The notes beneath the pieces are model-generated. The model was given only the letters and a program-made list of their open reading frames with translations. It did not search any database and was not told the DNA's origin. A program made the translations under genes and the position numbers. Positions 6,779-15,261 of a stretch of DNA of 44,819 nt are shown piece after piece (within the stretch, counting starts at the first letter, position 1; each line of letters opens with the position of its first letter). This DNA is from Arthrobacter liuii. Lineage in GTDB: Bacteria; Actinomycetota; Actinomycetes; Actinomycetales; Micrococcaceae. Location of the stretch: the NCBI RefSeq assembly GCF_014639275.1, contig NZ_BMFW01000029.1, positions 1 through 44,819 of the forward strand. Direction: 5' to 3'.

Positions 6779-8290
6779 CTATATGTGGATAACCGATCCG
6801 TCGCTGCCCTTGGCTTCCGCGGTACTGGCCTCCGCTGCTTCCTGTCCGTCCACGCCGTCATCGCGTGGCGCGTCTTCACGGCGTGGAAGGCTGACCACCA
6901 GCGTGGCGCCGCCGCCGTCGGTCTTCTCCACCCGCACCGAGCCGCCGTGGGAGCCAACGATTGCCGCCACGATGGCGAGCCCAAGGCCGCTTCCGCCCGT
7001 CTCCCGGGTGCGGGAGGTGTCAGCCCGGTAGAAGCGTTCAAAGACCTTGGCTGCGTCCTCTTCCGAAATGCCCGGCCCATGGTCCCGTACTTCGATGACC
7101 GACCGCTCCTCGCCGTCGGTCCCTCGGATCCCGACGGCGAGTTCAATGGGGCTGCCCTCCGGGGTGTAGCGCAAGGCATTGCCCACCAGGTTGCCCACCA
7201 CCTGGCGCAGCTTGGCCTCGTCACCGAGGACCGGGGCCGGGGCCGCCGGTCCGCCGTCGAGCCCGGTTAGCGAGATCACCCTGGAACGGTCGCTGGCCTG
7301 GGTGTCCACCACGGCGTCGTGGGCAATCAGCTGAAGGTCCACCGGCTTCTGCTGGAGGGGCCGCTGCTCATCGAGGCGGGCCAGCATGAGCAGATCCTCA
7401 ACCATGGAGCCCATGCGCTTGGCTTCGCTTTCGATCCGGCCCATTGCCGTGGCCACGTCTTCGTCCGTGGCAAGGGCACCGTGGCGGTACAGCTCGGAGA
7501 ACCCGCGGATGGTCACCAGGGGAGTGCGCAACTCGTGGGATGCGTCGGCTGCGAAGCGGCGCATCCTTGCTTCCGAGGCGGTTCGGGCCGCGAACGCGGT
7601 CTCAATATGCGCCAGCATGGCATTCAGGGAGCGGCTTAGCCGGCCCAGTTCGGTGGCAGGGTTCCCCACCTCCACGCGGCGGGACAGGTCACCGGCGGCA
7701 ATGGCGGCAGCCGTCTTCTCCACCCTTGCCAACGGCCGGAAGGACCGCGACACGGTCCAGCTGGCAATGAGTGAGGCCAGCAGCAGCGTCAGCAGGCCCA
7801 CTCCGGTGACCACCAGGGTGGCATGCTTGAGGACGTCGTCCACGCTCGCCAGAGGCAGCCCGATGACCACCACGGAAGTGGTTGGGCCGTTCTGCACCGG
7901 CACTGCCACGACCCGCCAGTTCTCCCCGTCCGTCCCACGGACCTGGAAGGGGGCCAATCCACGGGCCTGGGCCTGCTCCACGGTCATGGCGCTGATGTCC
8001 GGGTGCTCGTCAGGGTCCCCGCCGAACGTGTAGGGCTGCTCGCCTGGAGCGAAGAGCATCAGCGAGTAGTCCGTGGGAATGGAGCTGGGCGCCTGCAGTT
8101 GGGTGAACGAGCGCTGTTTCCGGGCAGAGTCGACGGCGGCGTTCAGCTTGTCGTCCACCTGCCCCTGGAGGTAGCTGTGCAGCAGTGTCAGGGTGACCGC
8201 TCCGGTCACCGTCAGGGCCACGATCAGCAGGGCCATGATCATGGCCACCAGCTGGGACCTGAGCGAGGCCGACTTCCACCGCTTCAGCAA
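6779..8290 (-). CDS. two-component sensor histidine kinase
   Basis: A 503-residue membrane kinase. TM1 is at about 14-36, an extracytoplasmic sensor domain at 37-157, TM2 at 158-180, HAMP at 181-233, and a dimerisation/phosphoacceptor region with His252 in DASHELRTP. An HATPase domain follows, with the N box (NLVGNALRYTP), G1 (DHGPGISEEDA), F box (FERFYR) and G2 (GSGLGLAIV). It resembles TcrY/TrcS/MprB-type kinases of actinobacteria. The start is a TTG at 8290, two bases after the regulator's stop, so the two genes form a tightly coupled pair. The signal sensed cannot be read from the sequence; a cell-envelope role is only a guess. Confidence 0.93.
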   Translation of the reverse strand: MLKRWKSASLRSQLVAMIMALLIVALTVTGAVTLTLLHSYLQGQVDDKLNAAVDSARKQRSFTQLQAPSSIPTDYSLMLFAPGEQPYTFGGDPDEHPDISAMTVEQAQARGLAPFQVRGTDGENWRVVAVPVQNGPTTSVVVIGLPLASVDDVLKHATLVVTGVGLLTLLLASLIASWTVSRSFRPLARVEKTAAAIAAGDLSRRVEVGNPATELGRLSRSLNAMLAHIETAFAARTASEARMRRFAADASHELRTPLVTIRGFSELYRHGALATDEDVATAMGRIESEAKRMGSMVEDLLMLARLDEQRPLQQKPVDLQLIAHDAVVDTQASDRSRVISLTGLDGGPAAPAPVLGDEAKLRQVVGNLVGNALRYTPEGSPIELAVGIRGTDGEERSVIEVRDHGPGISEEDAAKVFERFYRADTSRTRETGGSGLGLAIVAAIVGSHGGSVRVEKTDGGGATLVVSLPRREDAPRDDGVDGQEAAEASTAEAKGSDGSVIHI

Positions 8291-8292
8291 GG

Positions 8293-9003
8293 TCAGCGCT
8301 TTTCGGCCGTCCGCAGCACGTAGCCCACGCCGCGCTTGGTCTGGATCAGGGCCGGCGCCTCGGGGTCGATGTCCACTTTCCGCCGCAGGTATGAGATGTA
8401 GGACTCCACGATGGAGGCGTCACCGTTGAAGTTGTACTCCCAGACGTGGTCCAGGATCTGCGACTTGGACAGGACCCGGTTGGGATTGAGCATGAGGTAG
8501 CGCAGCAGCTTGAATTCCGTGGGGGAGAGCTCAATGACGGTGCCGCCGCGGCGCACCTCGTGGGCGTCGTCGTCGAGTTCCAGGTCGTCCACGCGGATGA
8601 CGGCGTCGTCGTCCAGCAGGGGCTGCGTCCGGCGGAGCACGGCCCGGATCCGGGCCACCACCTCGTCGAGGCTGAACGGCTTGGTGACGTAGTCGTCGCC
8701 GCCCACGGTCAGGCCCGTGACTTTGTCCTCGGTGTCGTCCTTGGCCGTGAGGAAGAGGACCGGGAAGTGTTTCCCGGAGGCACGGAGCCGGCGGGTCACC
8801 GTGAAGCCGTCCATGTCTGGGAGCATGACGTCCAGCACGGCCAGGTCAGGGGCCTGCGTGTCGGCGGCGGCGAGGGCATCGCGCCCGTTCGCAGCAGAGA
8901 CCACTTCAAAACCGGCGAACCGCAAAGACGTGGAGAGGAGCTCGCGGATGTTGGGTTCATCATCGACGACGAGCAGCCTGGCTTCTGGACCGTTCTTGTT
9001 CAT
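8293..9003 (-). CDS. OmpR/PhoB-family response regulator
   Basis: A 236-residue protein. Receiver domain (9-125): acidic pair D14/D15, phosphoacceptor Asp58 (VLDVMLPDMDG), Thr84 (FLTAKDD) and Lys106 (VTKPFS). The C-terminal winged helix (about 140-232) contains LSPTEFKLLRYLMLNPNRVLSK and SYISYLRRKVD...IQTKRGVGYVL. It is a DNA-binding partner of the adjacent kinase. I chose ATG 9003 because the receiver begins nine residues in; an open frame reaches 9165 but its extra residues are unlike the family. Two tandem 11-base repeats cover the start codon region and may be its own binding site. Confidence 0.95.
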   Translation of the reverse strand: MNKNGPEARLLVVDDEPNIRELLSTSLRFAGFEVVSAANGRDALAAADTQAPDLAVLDVMLPDMDGFTVTRRLRASGKHFPVLFLTAKDDTEDKVTGLTVGGDDYVTKPFSLDEVVARIRAVLRRTQPLLDDDAVIRVDDLELDDDAHEVRRGGTVIELSPTEFKLLRYLMLNPNRVLSKSQILDHVWEYNFNGDASIVESYISYLRRKVDIDPEAPALIQTKRGVGYVLRTAEKR

Positions 9004-9062
9004 GCTCCCATCATGCTCCCAGTCTCTGGGAGTTGTCTGGATATTCGTTGTGAGCATGATGG
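9001..9062. promoter_or_regulatory. repeat-rich control region of the two-component operon
   Basis: Tandem direct repeats CATGCTCCCA occur at 9001-9010 and 9012-9021, an 11-base period as in OmpR/PhoB-family binding sites. The second overlaps the inverted repeat CTCCCAG-tct-CTGGGAG (9016-9032). An outer pair, CCATCATGCTC (9008-9018) and GAGCATGATGG (9052-9062), is also a perfect inverted repeat. This suggests autoregulation by the response regulator. Confidence 0.5.
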
Positions 9063-9076
9063 TGGTGGGCTTGGGT

Positions 9077-9577
9077 TTACCAGTCCATCGTTCCCGGCTC
9101 ACCTTTGAACGGCCCCACAACCCGGCTGGTGATCCAGCCCCCGTAGAACCGGCCGGGCTGGGCACTTACCCGCTCTCCGTCCACTTCGCAGTAATCCATG
9201 CGGCCCGGGTAGACGGCCACCCGGTCAGCCAGCGCCTCGAACCCGAAGGCCGGGTCGGGGTAGGACCACGCAGCGCCGTCCGCTTCCTTACCGCCGCCGC
9301 GCACTGTCAGGTACTTGGCCGCACCCTTGAATTCGCAGAAGCTGCTGCCTGCAGCGGGCTCCAGCGCGCCGGGGACGAACGCTGACTGTGGGATGTAGTA
9401 GACCGGCGGATGGCTGGTCTCAAGTACGCGCAGTGAGTCGGTGGTGTCGAGGATCAGCTCGCCGCCCAGGACGATGCGGATCCGCTCCGTGCTGGGTTCG
9501 ATCCGCGGGGGGCGGGGATAGTCCCACACGGATTCCTGGCCTGGTCCGGGCACCGCCCGAACGATTCGTGTGCTCAT
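9077..9577 (-). CDS. DUF427-domain protein
   Basis: A 166-residue soluble protein of the DUF427 family. Seen are the small beta-rich core RIRIVLGGELILDTTDSLRVLETSHPPVYYIP, the pattern FCEFKGAAKYLTVR, and AWSYPDPAFGFEALADRVAVYPGRMD. This domain is common in actinobacteria and has no firmly established reaction. The gene ends about 75 bases after the response-regulator start and is on the same strand as, and downstream of, the XPB gene (46 bases), so it may be read through from that helicase operon. GGAAGC precedes the ATG. Confidence 0.88.
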   Translation of the reverse strand: MSTRIVRAVPGPGQESVWDYPRPPRIEPSTERIRIVLGGELILDTTDSLRVLETSHPPVYYIPQSAFVPGALEPAAGSSFCEFKGAAKYLTVRGGGKEADGAAWSYPDPAFGFEALADRVAVYPGRMDYCEVDGERVSAQPGRFYGGWITSRVVGPFKGEPGTMDW

Positions 9578-9622
9578 GCTTCCAGTGTGCGCGCCGCAGA
9601 CGCAGCAGGCACGGTGGGATTC

Positions 9623-11269
9623 CTAGTCCGCCGCATGGACATCCTTGGAGTCCATGATCCGGTAGGCATACCCCTGCTCGGCAAGGAACCTTTGCCGCTT
9701 GGCAGCGAAGTCCTGGTCCAGGGTGTCCCGTGCCACCAGGGAGTAGAAGCGGGCCGCCCGGCCGTCCCTCTTGGGCCGCAGGAGCCGGCCCAGCCTTTGC
9801 GCCTCCTCCTGCCGGGACCCAAAGGAACCCGAGACCTGGATGGCCACCGAGGCCTCGGGCAGGTCGATGGAGAAGTTGGCCACCTTGGACACCACGAGGG
9901 TCTGCAACTCCCCGGACCGGAACGCGTCGAAGAGCTTCTGCCGAACCTTGACGGAGGTGTCGCCCTTGATCACCGGCGCCTGCAGGCGCTCGCCGAGGTC
10001 GTCCAGCTGGTCGATGTACTGGCCGATCACCAGGAGCTGCTCGCCGGCGTGCCGTGCCACCAACTGCTCCACCACCAAGGTCTTGGATTCCGAGGTGGCG
10101 CACAGGCGGTACTTGTCCGCGTCATCGGCCATCGCGTAGGCCACCCGTTCGTCCTTTGGCAGGTCCACACGGACCTCCACGCAGTCGGCAGGTGCGATGT
10201 AGCCCTGCGACTCGATGTCCTTCCAGGGCGCGTCATACCGTTTGGGCCCGATCAGGCTGAAGACCTCGCCCTCGCGGCCGTCCTCCCTGACCAGGGTGGC
10301 AGTCAGCCCGAGGCGGCGTCGGGCCTGCAGGTCGGCGGTCATCCTGAAGATCGGTGCCGGAAGGAGGTGGACCTCGTCGTAGATGATCAGCCCCCAATCG
10401 TGGCCGTCCACCAGTTCCAGGTGCGGGTAGATGCCGCCGCGCTTGGTGGTGAGCACCTGGTAGGTGGCGATGGTCACCGGCCGGACCTCTTTCAGGGCGC
10501 CGGAGTATTCACCCACTTCGTCCTCGGTGAGGGAGGTGCGCCGGAGCAGTTCGTCCTTCCACTGCCGGGCGGCCACGGTGTTGGTGACCAGGATCAGCGT
10601 GGTGGTGGAACCGGTGGCCATAGCCGCGGCCCCCACCAAGGTCTTGCCGGCGCCGCACGGCAGCACCACCACTCCGCTGCCGCCCGCCCAGAAGTTCTCA
10701 ACGGCCAGGCGTTGGTATGGCCGGAGTTCCCAGCCGTCCTCGTTGAGCGAAATCAGGTGCGGGGCGCCGTCGACGTAGCCTGCCAGGTCCTCCGCCGGCC
10801 AGCCCAGCTTCAGCAGCAGCTGCTTGAGCTGCCCTCGTTGGGAGGCATGCACCACCACCGTTTCGCCGTCGATCCTCGGCCCCAGCAGCGGCGCAATCTT
10901 CTTGGCCCGGACCACTTCCTCCAGGACGGGGTAGTCATCCGTCCGCATGACCAGCCCGTGGCGCGGATCCTTTTCGAGGCGCAGCCGGCCGTACCGGGAC
11001 ATGGTTTCCTCGACATCGACCAGCAGCGAATGGGGGACCGGGAAGCGGGAATACTTCAGCAGCGCGTCCAATACCTTTTCCGCGTCCAGTCCGGCGGCAC
11101 GGGCGTTCCACAGGCCCAGCGGAGTCAGCCGGTAGCTGTGCATGTGCTCGGGCGCCCGTTCCAGCTCCGCAAAGGGCGCGATGGCGTGCCGGGCCTCGGT
11201 GGCCAGTTCGTGGTCCACCTCGAGGAGGATGGTCTTATCACTTTGGACGATCAGGGGTCCGTCGGTCAC
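9623..11269 (-). CDS. DNA repair helicase XPB-like (superfamily 2)
   Basis: A 548-residue bacterial XPB. An N-terminal damage-recognition-like region (1-170) precedes helicase domain 1 with ELRPYQRLAVENFW (Q-like), Walker A PCGAGKT (204-210), the DEVH box (298-301) and LGLTATLVREDGRE. Domain 2 contains KGDTSVKVRQKLFDAFRSGELQTLVVSKVANFSIDLPEASVAIQVSGSFGSRQEEAQRLGR. In archaea and eukaryotes XPB opens DNA for repair or transcription; actinobacterial homologues are 3'-5' ATP-dependent helicases of unclear pathway. GTG 11269 is 12 bases after the stop of the helicase-associated gene, so the two are one operon. Confidence 0.95.
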   Translation of the reverse strand: MTDGPLIVQSDKTILLEVDHELATEARHAIAPFAELERAPEHMHSYRLTPLGLWNARAAGLDAEKVLDALLKYSRFPVPHSLLVDVEETMSRYGRLRLEKDPRHGLVMRTDDYPVLEEVVRAKKIAPLLGPRIDGETVVVHASQRGQLKQLLLKLGWPAEDLAGYVDGAPHLISLNEDGWELRPYQRLAVENFWAGGSGVVVLPCGAGKTLVGAAAMATGSTTTLILVTNTVAARQWKDELLRRTSLTEDEVGEYSGALKEVRPVTIATYQVLTTKRGGIYPHLELVDGHDWGLIIYDEVHLLPAPIFRMTADLQARRRLGLTATLVREDGREGEVFSLIGPKRYDAPWKDIESQGYIAPADCVEVRVDLPKDERVAYAMADDADKYRLCATSESKTLVVEQLVARHAGEQLLVIGQYIDQLDDLGERLQAPVIKGDTSVKVRQKLFDAFRSGELQTLVVSKVANFSIDLPEASVAIQVSGSFGSRQEEAQRLGRLLRPKRDGRAARFYSLVARDTLDQDFAAKRQRFLAEQGYAYRIMDSKDVHAAD

Positions 11270-11281
11270 GCGGGGAATCCT

Positions 11282-13756
11282 TTACTGGCGCAGTTCCTCT
11301 GCGGCCTCGATATCGATAATGCGGTGCACGGACAGTACCCGTTCGGTGTCCTTGGCAGGATCAAACACGCGGACTCTTCCGCCGCTCACTGATAGCGGAA
11401 CGACAACTTCAAGGCTGGAATTCCCCAGGCTGTCCACCACGTTCATGTGGATCCGTTGCTTCAGCCGGATGGCCCTTTGCAGCGCCTCAAGCCCCAGCTG
11501 GGTGGCTGCCTCGCTGCCGGCCGCGGACACGGGGTGGTGTCCGACGGCGGCGCCCGCCTGCCGCAGGACGTTCAGTTGGGCTTCCACCTCCTCCGCCGGA
11601 GGCGCCGTCCGCGGGGCGGTATAGACGGGGCGCAGGCTTTCCTGCGGTGTGGAAGGCCGATGATGTGCAGCGGGTTCGGCGCCGTCCACGGTCGGTGACA
11701 GGCCCAGGTTACGGAGTGCGGCCGCGAGTTCACGCGGGGGTGCCGTGGACGTCAACACCGTGGCGGAAAGGCTGGCCAGGCCGAGCTGGGCGGCTTTCGG
11801 CCCGGCCAGCAGTTCGCGGAGGGCCGCTTCATCATCGCTTTGGATAAAGCTCGCAGCCGTGCCCACGCGGAGCCTGCCGTGCCGCGAGGCGGTGTCCTCC
11901 ACCAGATACGCCAGTGGCTGCGGCACGGCGGTGGCGGAGTGTTCCCTAAGGAACGCCAACAGGCCGGGGGCGTCGTAGCCGTCGTCGAGTGCCCGTTTGA
12001 TGGACTCCGCCGAGAACCGGTAGATGGTGGCCGGGCCCTGGCCCTCGGCGTCGGCCATCACCAGGAGCTTTTCGGTCAGCGACGGAGCGAGGTAGCCCGG
12101 GGCAACAGCGGTCAGATCCGCCTGCAGCAGGACATGGTTCAGCGCAGCAGGCAGGTGCTCACCCAGGATGGCAAGGGCGGCATCAGGGTTGTCCTCGGCC
12201 ATAGCGCTCCCCAATTGGCTCAACGCCCCCGAACCCACCAGCCCCAGCAGTTCCGCCTCGGCGAGGACACCGCGGATCAGGGAACTGAACCGCCGGGCCA
12301 TCCGCGGCTGTGACCATTCCGCGCGCTGCAGGACGGCTGCGGCATCAAGCACAGGCGCGGCGCCGTCCGGAGCCGATGCCTCCCGGGTGAGTTCCTGCAG
12401 GATCTCCAGGATGCGTTTGCGGACCACCGGTGCGTCGGGCCGTTGGGCCCCGGCAGACAAGGCGGCGATGGTGGTTCCGGACGCAGACCGGCCGGCCGGT
12501 GTACCTGCCGCCGAATTCACTGGCTGGCCCACCATCGATGGCACGCGTTCGCTGGCCAGCCAGGCGTTCACCAGCCACAGCCATTGTTCCTGCCGTGGAA
12601 GGACGAGCCATTCCAGTTGCGGCGGCTGGACCCACGACGAGGAATCGACGTCGAGGCGGATCAGGCCGGCAAGGCCGCACAGCTCCAGCAGCCGGCCCAC
12701 CGCGCCCTGGTCAATCCGCAGATATTCAGCCAGGCGCCGTATTTCGCGGACGCCCACGCCTCCGCTGCGCAGCGTGGCAAGCGGGTGTTCCCTGACGGAA
12801 TGCAGCATCTCGGCGACCAGCCGCAGGGTTTCCGAGATTGCGCTCAGGGCCGCATTCCTGCGCAACGCCGCGGTGGTCCGGCCGAGCTCCGGGACCGGTG
12901 GTGCAAGGGTGAAGTCGTTGATGATCGCGCCATCGCGCAGGGCCAGCCCCACACTGTGCGGCAGTTCCACGTGAGCGGCGTCCAGCGGAACCAGCAGCCC
13001 GCGCGCAAGGAGCCAGTCAACGGGGCCGACGTCGGCGCCCTCCGTCGTGACCGACGCCTTCCGTTGCGCCTGGGGGACGGCACCCATGGCCCAGTTGCGG
13101 AACCTGGCGAGCAGCGCCGTCGTCCGTTCCGGCGCGCCGGCGAGGATGTCCCGCAGCGCTTCGGGGGAGGAGGTCCAGTGCTGAAGCGCCAGCGCCGCCT
13201 CCATGGGCGTGGTGGCGTCGTGGACCGCGAACCCGCTGCGGTGCAGTTCGGAGACCAGCTGTACCGCCCGCTGGGCGAAGGCCGGCTGGAGGCGGACCAG
13301 TTCTGTGTAGCTGCGGCCCAGGCCGGCCGGATAGATTCCCACCACGTCCTTGAGGGAGCCGACCGGCAGGTAGAATTTTTGGCCGGCGGTTTGGGCGGAG
13401 GTGCCATGCGGGGGAGCGGCAGGATGGGCCAGGGCAAGCTCCTGCAGGGTCCCCATGATCTGTTCGATGGTGGCCAGGGACGAGCCCCGGACCAGCTGGT
13501 GCAGACCCTCTGCCGAGGCGCTGTGCCCGGTGTCAGTGTTGGTGCACAGATGCAGGGTTTCAAGGACCTGCATCTGCGGCCGGTTGAGCCGCTCGAGGGC
13601 GCGCTGGACACTGACGCGGGAACTGGCGCGTGCCGCCAGTGCGGCGAAGTCCGGAACGGAAGGGGAAATAAGGTCCGGCCGCGCGGCGAACAGCGCCCGC
13701 AACGAATCATCGCTGCGTGCCTCCAGGTCCTTGCCGAGCGCGCGAATGAGGGACAT
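11282..13756 (-). CDS. helicase-associated domain protein (XPB partner)
   Basis: An 824-residue protein that pairs with XPB in actinobacteria. The N-terminus MSLIRALGKDLEARSDDSLRALFAARPDL is typical. Several winged-helix-like segments follow (VGVREIRRLAEYLRIDQGAVGRLLELCGLAGL at about 365-395), and the C-terminal 200 residues (YLVEDTASRHGRLRVGTAASFIQSDDE; IRLKQRIHMNVVDSLGNSSLEVVVPLSVSGGRVRVFD) match the helicase C-terminal-like/WYL-like region of this family. No Walker motifs are seen, so it is not itself an ATPase. ATG 13756 follows TAACGT by 7 bases, a leaderless arrangement. It probably loads or regulates XPB. Confidence 0.85.
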   Translation of the reverse strand: MSLIRALGKDLEARSDDSLRALFAARPDLISPSVPDFAALAARASSRVSVQRALERLNRPQMQVLETLHLCTNTDTGHSASAEGLHQLVRGSSLATIEQIMGTLQELALAHPAAPPHGTSAQTAGQKFYLPVGSLKDVVGIYPAGLGRSYTELVRLQPAFAQRAVQLVSELHRSGFAVHDATTPMEAALALQHWTSSPEALRDILAGAPERTTALLARFRNWAMGAVPQAQRKASVTTEGADVGPVDWLLARGLLVPLDAAHVELPHSVGLALRDGAIINDFTLAPPVPELGRTTAALRRNAALSAISETLRLVAEMLHSVREHPLATLRSGGVGVREIRRLAEYLRIDQGAVGRLLELCGLAGLIRLDVDSSSWVQPPQLEWLVLPRQEQWLWLVNAWLASERVPSMVGQPVNSAAGTPAGRSASGTTIAALSAGAQRPDAPVVRKRILEILQELTREASAPDGAAPVLDAAAVLQRAEWSQPRMARRFSSLIRGVLAEAELLGLVGSGALSQLGSAMAEDNPDAALAILGEHLPAALNHVLLQADLTAVAPGYLAPSLTEKLLVMADAEGQGPATIYRFSAESIKRALDDGYDAPGLLAFLREHSATAVPQPLAYLVEDTASRHGRLRVGTAASFIQSDDEAALRELLAGPKAAQLGLASLSATVLTSTAPPRELAAALRNLGLSPTVDGAEPAAHHRPSTPQESLRPVYTAPRTAPPAEEVEAQLNVLRQAGAAVGHHPVSAAGSEAATQLGLEALQRAIRLKQRIHMNVVDSLGNSSLEVVVPLSVSGGRVRVFDPAKDTERVLSVHRIIDIEAAEELRQ

Positions 13757-13766
13757 CAGTCCAACG

Positions 13767-14000
13767 TTACCGCGGCTCCCGCCTTCCCGCCCGCCGCCGG
13801 GCGGCAACGCCTTCCAGCACCAGGAGGAGCATCAGGATGAACGCCGCCGGCAGGCCGTACAGTGCGGTGTAGGTGACCCAGGCGGGAGCTACCGAGCCGG
13901 CGAAGGCAAGGGCCATGACCGTTCCCACAGCTATGAGGGAAAGAACGGCAATAACTGCGGCGAGGACCGTCAGCGGCCGCCGGTAACGCGAGGGTGTCAT
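13767..14000 (-). CDS. small two-helix membrane protein
   Basis: 77 residues, with hydrophobic spans at about 10-35 (LTVLAAVIAVLSLIAVGTVMALAF) and 42-63 (VTYTALYGLPAAFILMLLLVL) and an Arg-rich cytoplasmic tail. This is the hairpin topology of many small actinobacterial membrane proteins of unknown role. A much longer open frame continues upstream on the same strand to 15188, but it is antisense to the cold-shock and DUF3027 genes and is not coding. ATG 14000 lies 7 bases after TAGCGT, the leaderless pattern. The helicase-associated gene follows after 10 bases, so the two may be linked. Confidence 0.7.
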   Translation of the reverse strand: MTPSRYRRPLTVLAAVIAVLSLIAVGTVMALAFAGSVAPAWVTYTALYGLPAAFILMLLLVLEGVAARRRAGRREPR

Positions 14001-14225
14001 GGACGTAACGCTACAGCGGCCGGAGCGGTGCGGGTGAAAGCCGAACGCTGTGCGCCCGGGGCGGAACCGGGCTCCACGAAGCAGGATTAGGGCACGCGGC
14101 AGGATAACCTTGAAGGATACAGACCAACGCGGTTTGCGCTTGCCATACCTTGAACCCGCACAACTCTGCGGATGCGGTGGCAGCCGCCCGTGTCTCATGA
14201 CAGCAGAACGAAGAAGGTTGATTAC

Positions 14226-14609
14226 GTGCCTACCGGCAAGGTCAAGTGGTATGACAAGGACAAGGGCTTTGGGTTCCTCGCGGGCGAAGACGGCCAGGAG
14301 GTCTTCCTGCCCAAGTCGTCGCTGCCCGAGGGCGTGACCGAGCTGAAGGCCGGCACCCGCGTGGAGTTCGGCGTGGCAGACGGCCGCAAGGGCGCCCAGG
14401 CCCTTGGCCTGCGGGTGCTGGACAAGACCCCCTCCATCGCCAAGGCCAAACGTCCCAGCGCGAAGGACCTCGCACCCCTGGTGCAGGACCTGGTGACCGT
14501 CCTGGACAACCTGTCCGGGACCCTGTCCAAAGGCAAGTACCCGGACGGCAACAAGGGCAAGGCCATCGCTGCCGCCCTGCGCAAGGTTGCCGACGAGCTG
14601 GACGTTTAG
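14226..14609 (+). CDS. cold-shock-domain protein with C-terminal helical extension
   Basis: 127 residues. Residues 1-67 are a cold-shock (OB-fold) domain beginning PTGKVKWYDKDKGFGFLAGEDGQEVFLPKSSL. RNP1 (KGFGF) is intact; RNP2 reads VFLPKS where typical Csp proteins have VFVHFS, so the two nucleic-acid-stacking aromatics are lost. Residues 75-127 add a helical tail (LAPLVQDLVTVLDNLSGTL ... GKAIAAALRKVADELDV). It is a probable single-stranded RNA/DNA-binding protein acting in the cytoplasm. GTG 14226 is preceded by AGAAGG; an ATG further up at 14172 adds residues unlike the family. The DUF3027 gene starts 6 bases downstream, so they form one operon. Confidence 0.92.
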   Translation: MPTGKVKWYDKDKGFGFLAGEDGQEVFLPKSSLPEGVTELKAGTRVEFGVADGRKGAQALGLRVLDKTPSIAKAKRPSAKDLAPLVQDLVTVLDNLSGTLSKGKYPDGNKGKAIAAALRKVADELDV

Positions 14610-14615
14610 GCACCC

Positions 14616-15143
14616 ATGAACCCCCAATCTGAACAGCCGGGCACGCCGGTGCAGGAACAGGCTGCCAAGGCCGCGCCCAAGCGCAAGGCAGGCGTGCCGG
14701 TGTGGCGTACGGGCAAGCCTGACGCCTTCCTGGCCGCGGCCGTTGACACTGCCCGGACCGCGGTGGAGGGCATCACCCCGGCCGCCACCATCGGTCCGCA
14801 CCTGGCGGCCAAGAGCGAGGGCGACCGGCTGGTCACGCACCTGTTTGAATCCCGGCTGCCAGGCTACGCGGGCTGGCAGTGGTACGCGGTGCTGACGCGC
14901 AACTCCCGCTCCAAGGTGGTCACGGTCAACGAGCTGGGCCTGCTGCCGTCCGGGGATTCCATCCTTGCGCCGGAGTGGGTGCCGTGGGCCGAACGCGTCC
15001 GGCCCGAGGACGAGCAGCAGCAGGAACCGGAAGCGGACGCCCAGGAAACAGGCGAAGCCGCGGAGCCCGATGCTGCGGATCAGCAGGCAGATGCGGCTGC
15101 CGGCGATCCACAGGACGACGACGGCACGCAGCCAGGAGCCTAG
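14616..15143 (+). CDS. DUF3027-domain protein
   Basis: A 175-residue protein. The middle (about 30-125: VPVWRTGKPDAFLAAAVDTARTAVEGI ... SEGDRLVTHLFESRLPGYAGWQWYAVLTR ... VVTVNELGLLPSGDSILAPEWVPWAERVRPED) is the DUF3027 signature found beside cold-shock genes in actinobacteria. The N-terminus is Gln/Ala/Lys-rich, and the C-terminal 50 residues are acidic and low in complexity (QQQEPEADAQETGEA), probably disordered. Function is unknown. The gene follows the cold-shock gene directly and ends at a bidirectional terminator. Confidence 0.88.
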   Translation: MNPQSEQPGTPVQEQAAKAAPKRKAGVPVWRTGKPDAFLAAAVDTARTAVEGITPAATIGPHLAAKSEGDRLVTHLFESRLPGYAGWQWYAVLTRNSRSKVVTVNELGLLPSGDSILAPEWVPWAERVRPEDEQQQEPEADAQETGEAAEPDAADQQADAAAGDPQDDDGTQPGA

Positions 15144-15193
15144 CCGCACCTTCGCCGGAAACCCGGCAGCCCCTTCCGCGGGGAACAACGAAA

Positions 15194-15228
15194 ACGGCGC
15201 CGTCCGGGATGAACCCGGGCGGCGCCGT
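15194..15228. terminator. bidirectional intrinsic terminator between DUF3027 and serC
   Basis: ACGGCGCCGTCCGGG (15194-15208) and CCCGGGCGGCGCCGT (15214-15228) pair almost completely around a 5-base loop. A-rich sequence lies to the left (GAACAACGAAAA) and T-rich sequence to the right, so it can stop transcription from both convergent genes. Confidence 0.8.
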
Positions 15229-15261
15229 CGTACGTTTACTGGGTCTGCCTGCGCGCAGTGC

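Noticed and set aside
9587..13840. Long open frames of 465-600 codons on the plus strand opposite XPB and its partner
   Set aside because: They mirror real genes on the other strand, are rich in Gly/Arg/His/Gln as high-GC shadows are, and contain no recognisable domain.
13767..15188. A 473-codon minus-strand frame
   Set aside because: Only its last 77 codons look like protein; the rest is antisense to the cold-shock and DUF3027 genes.
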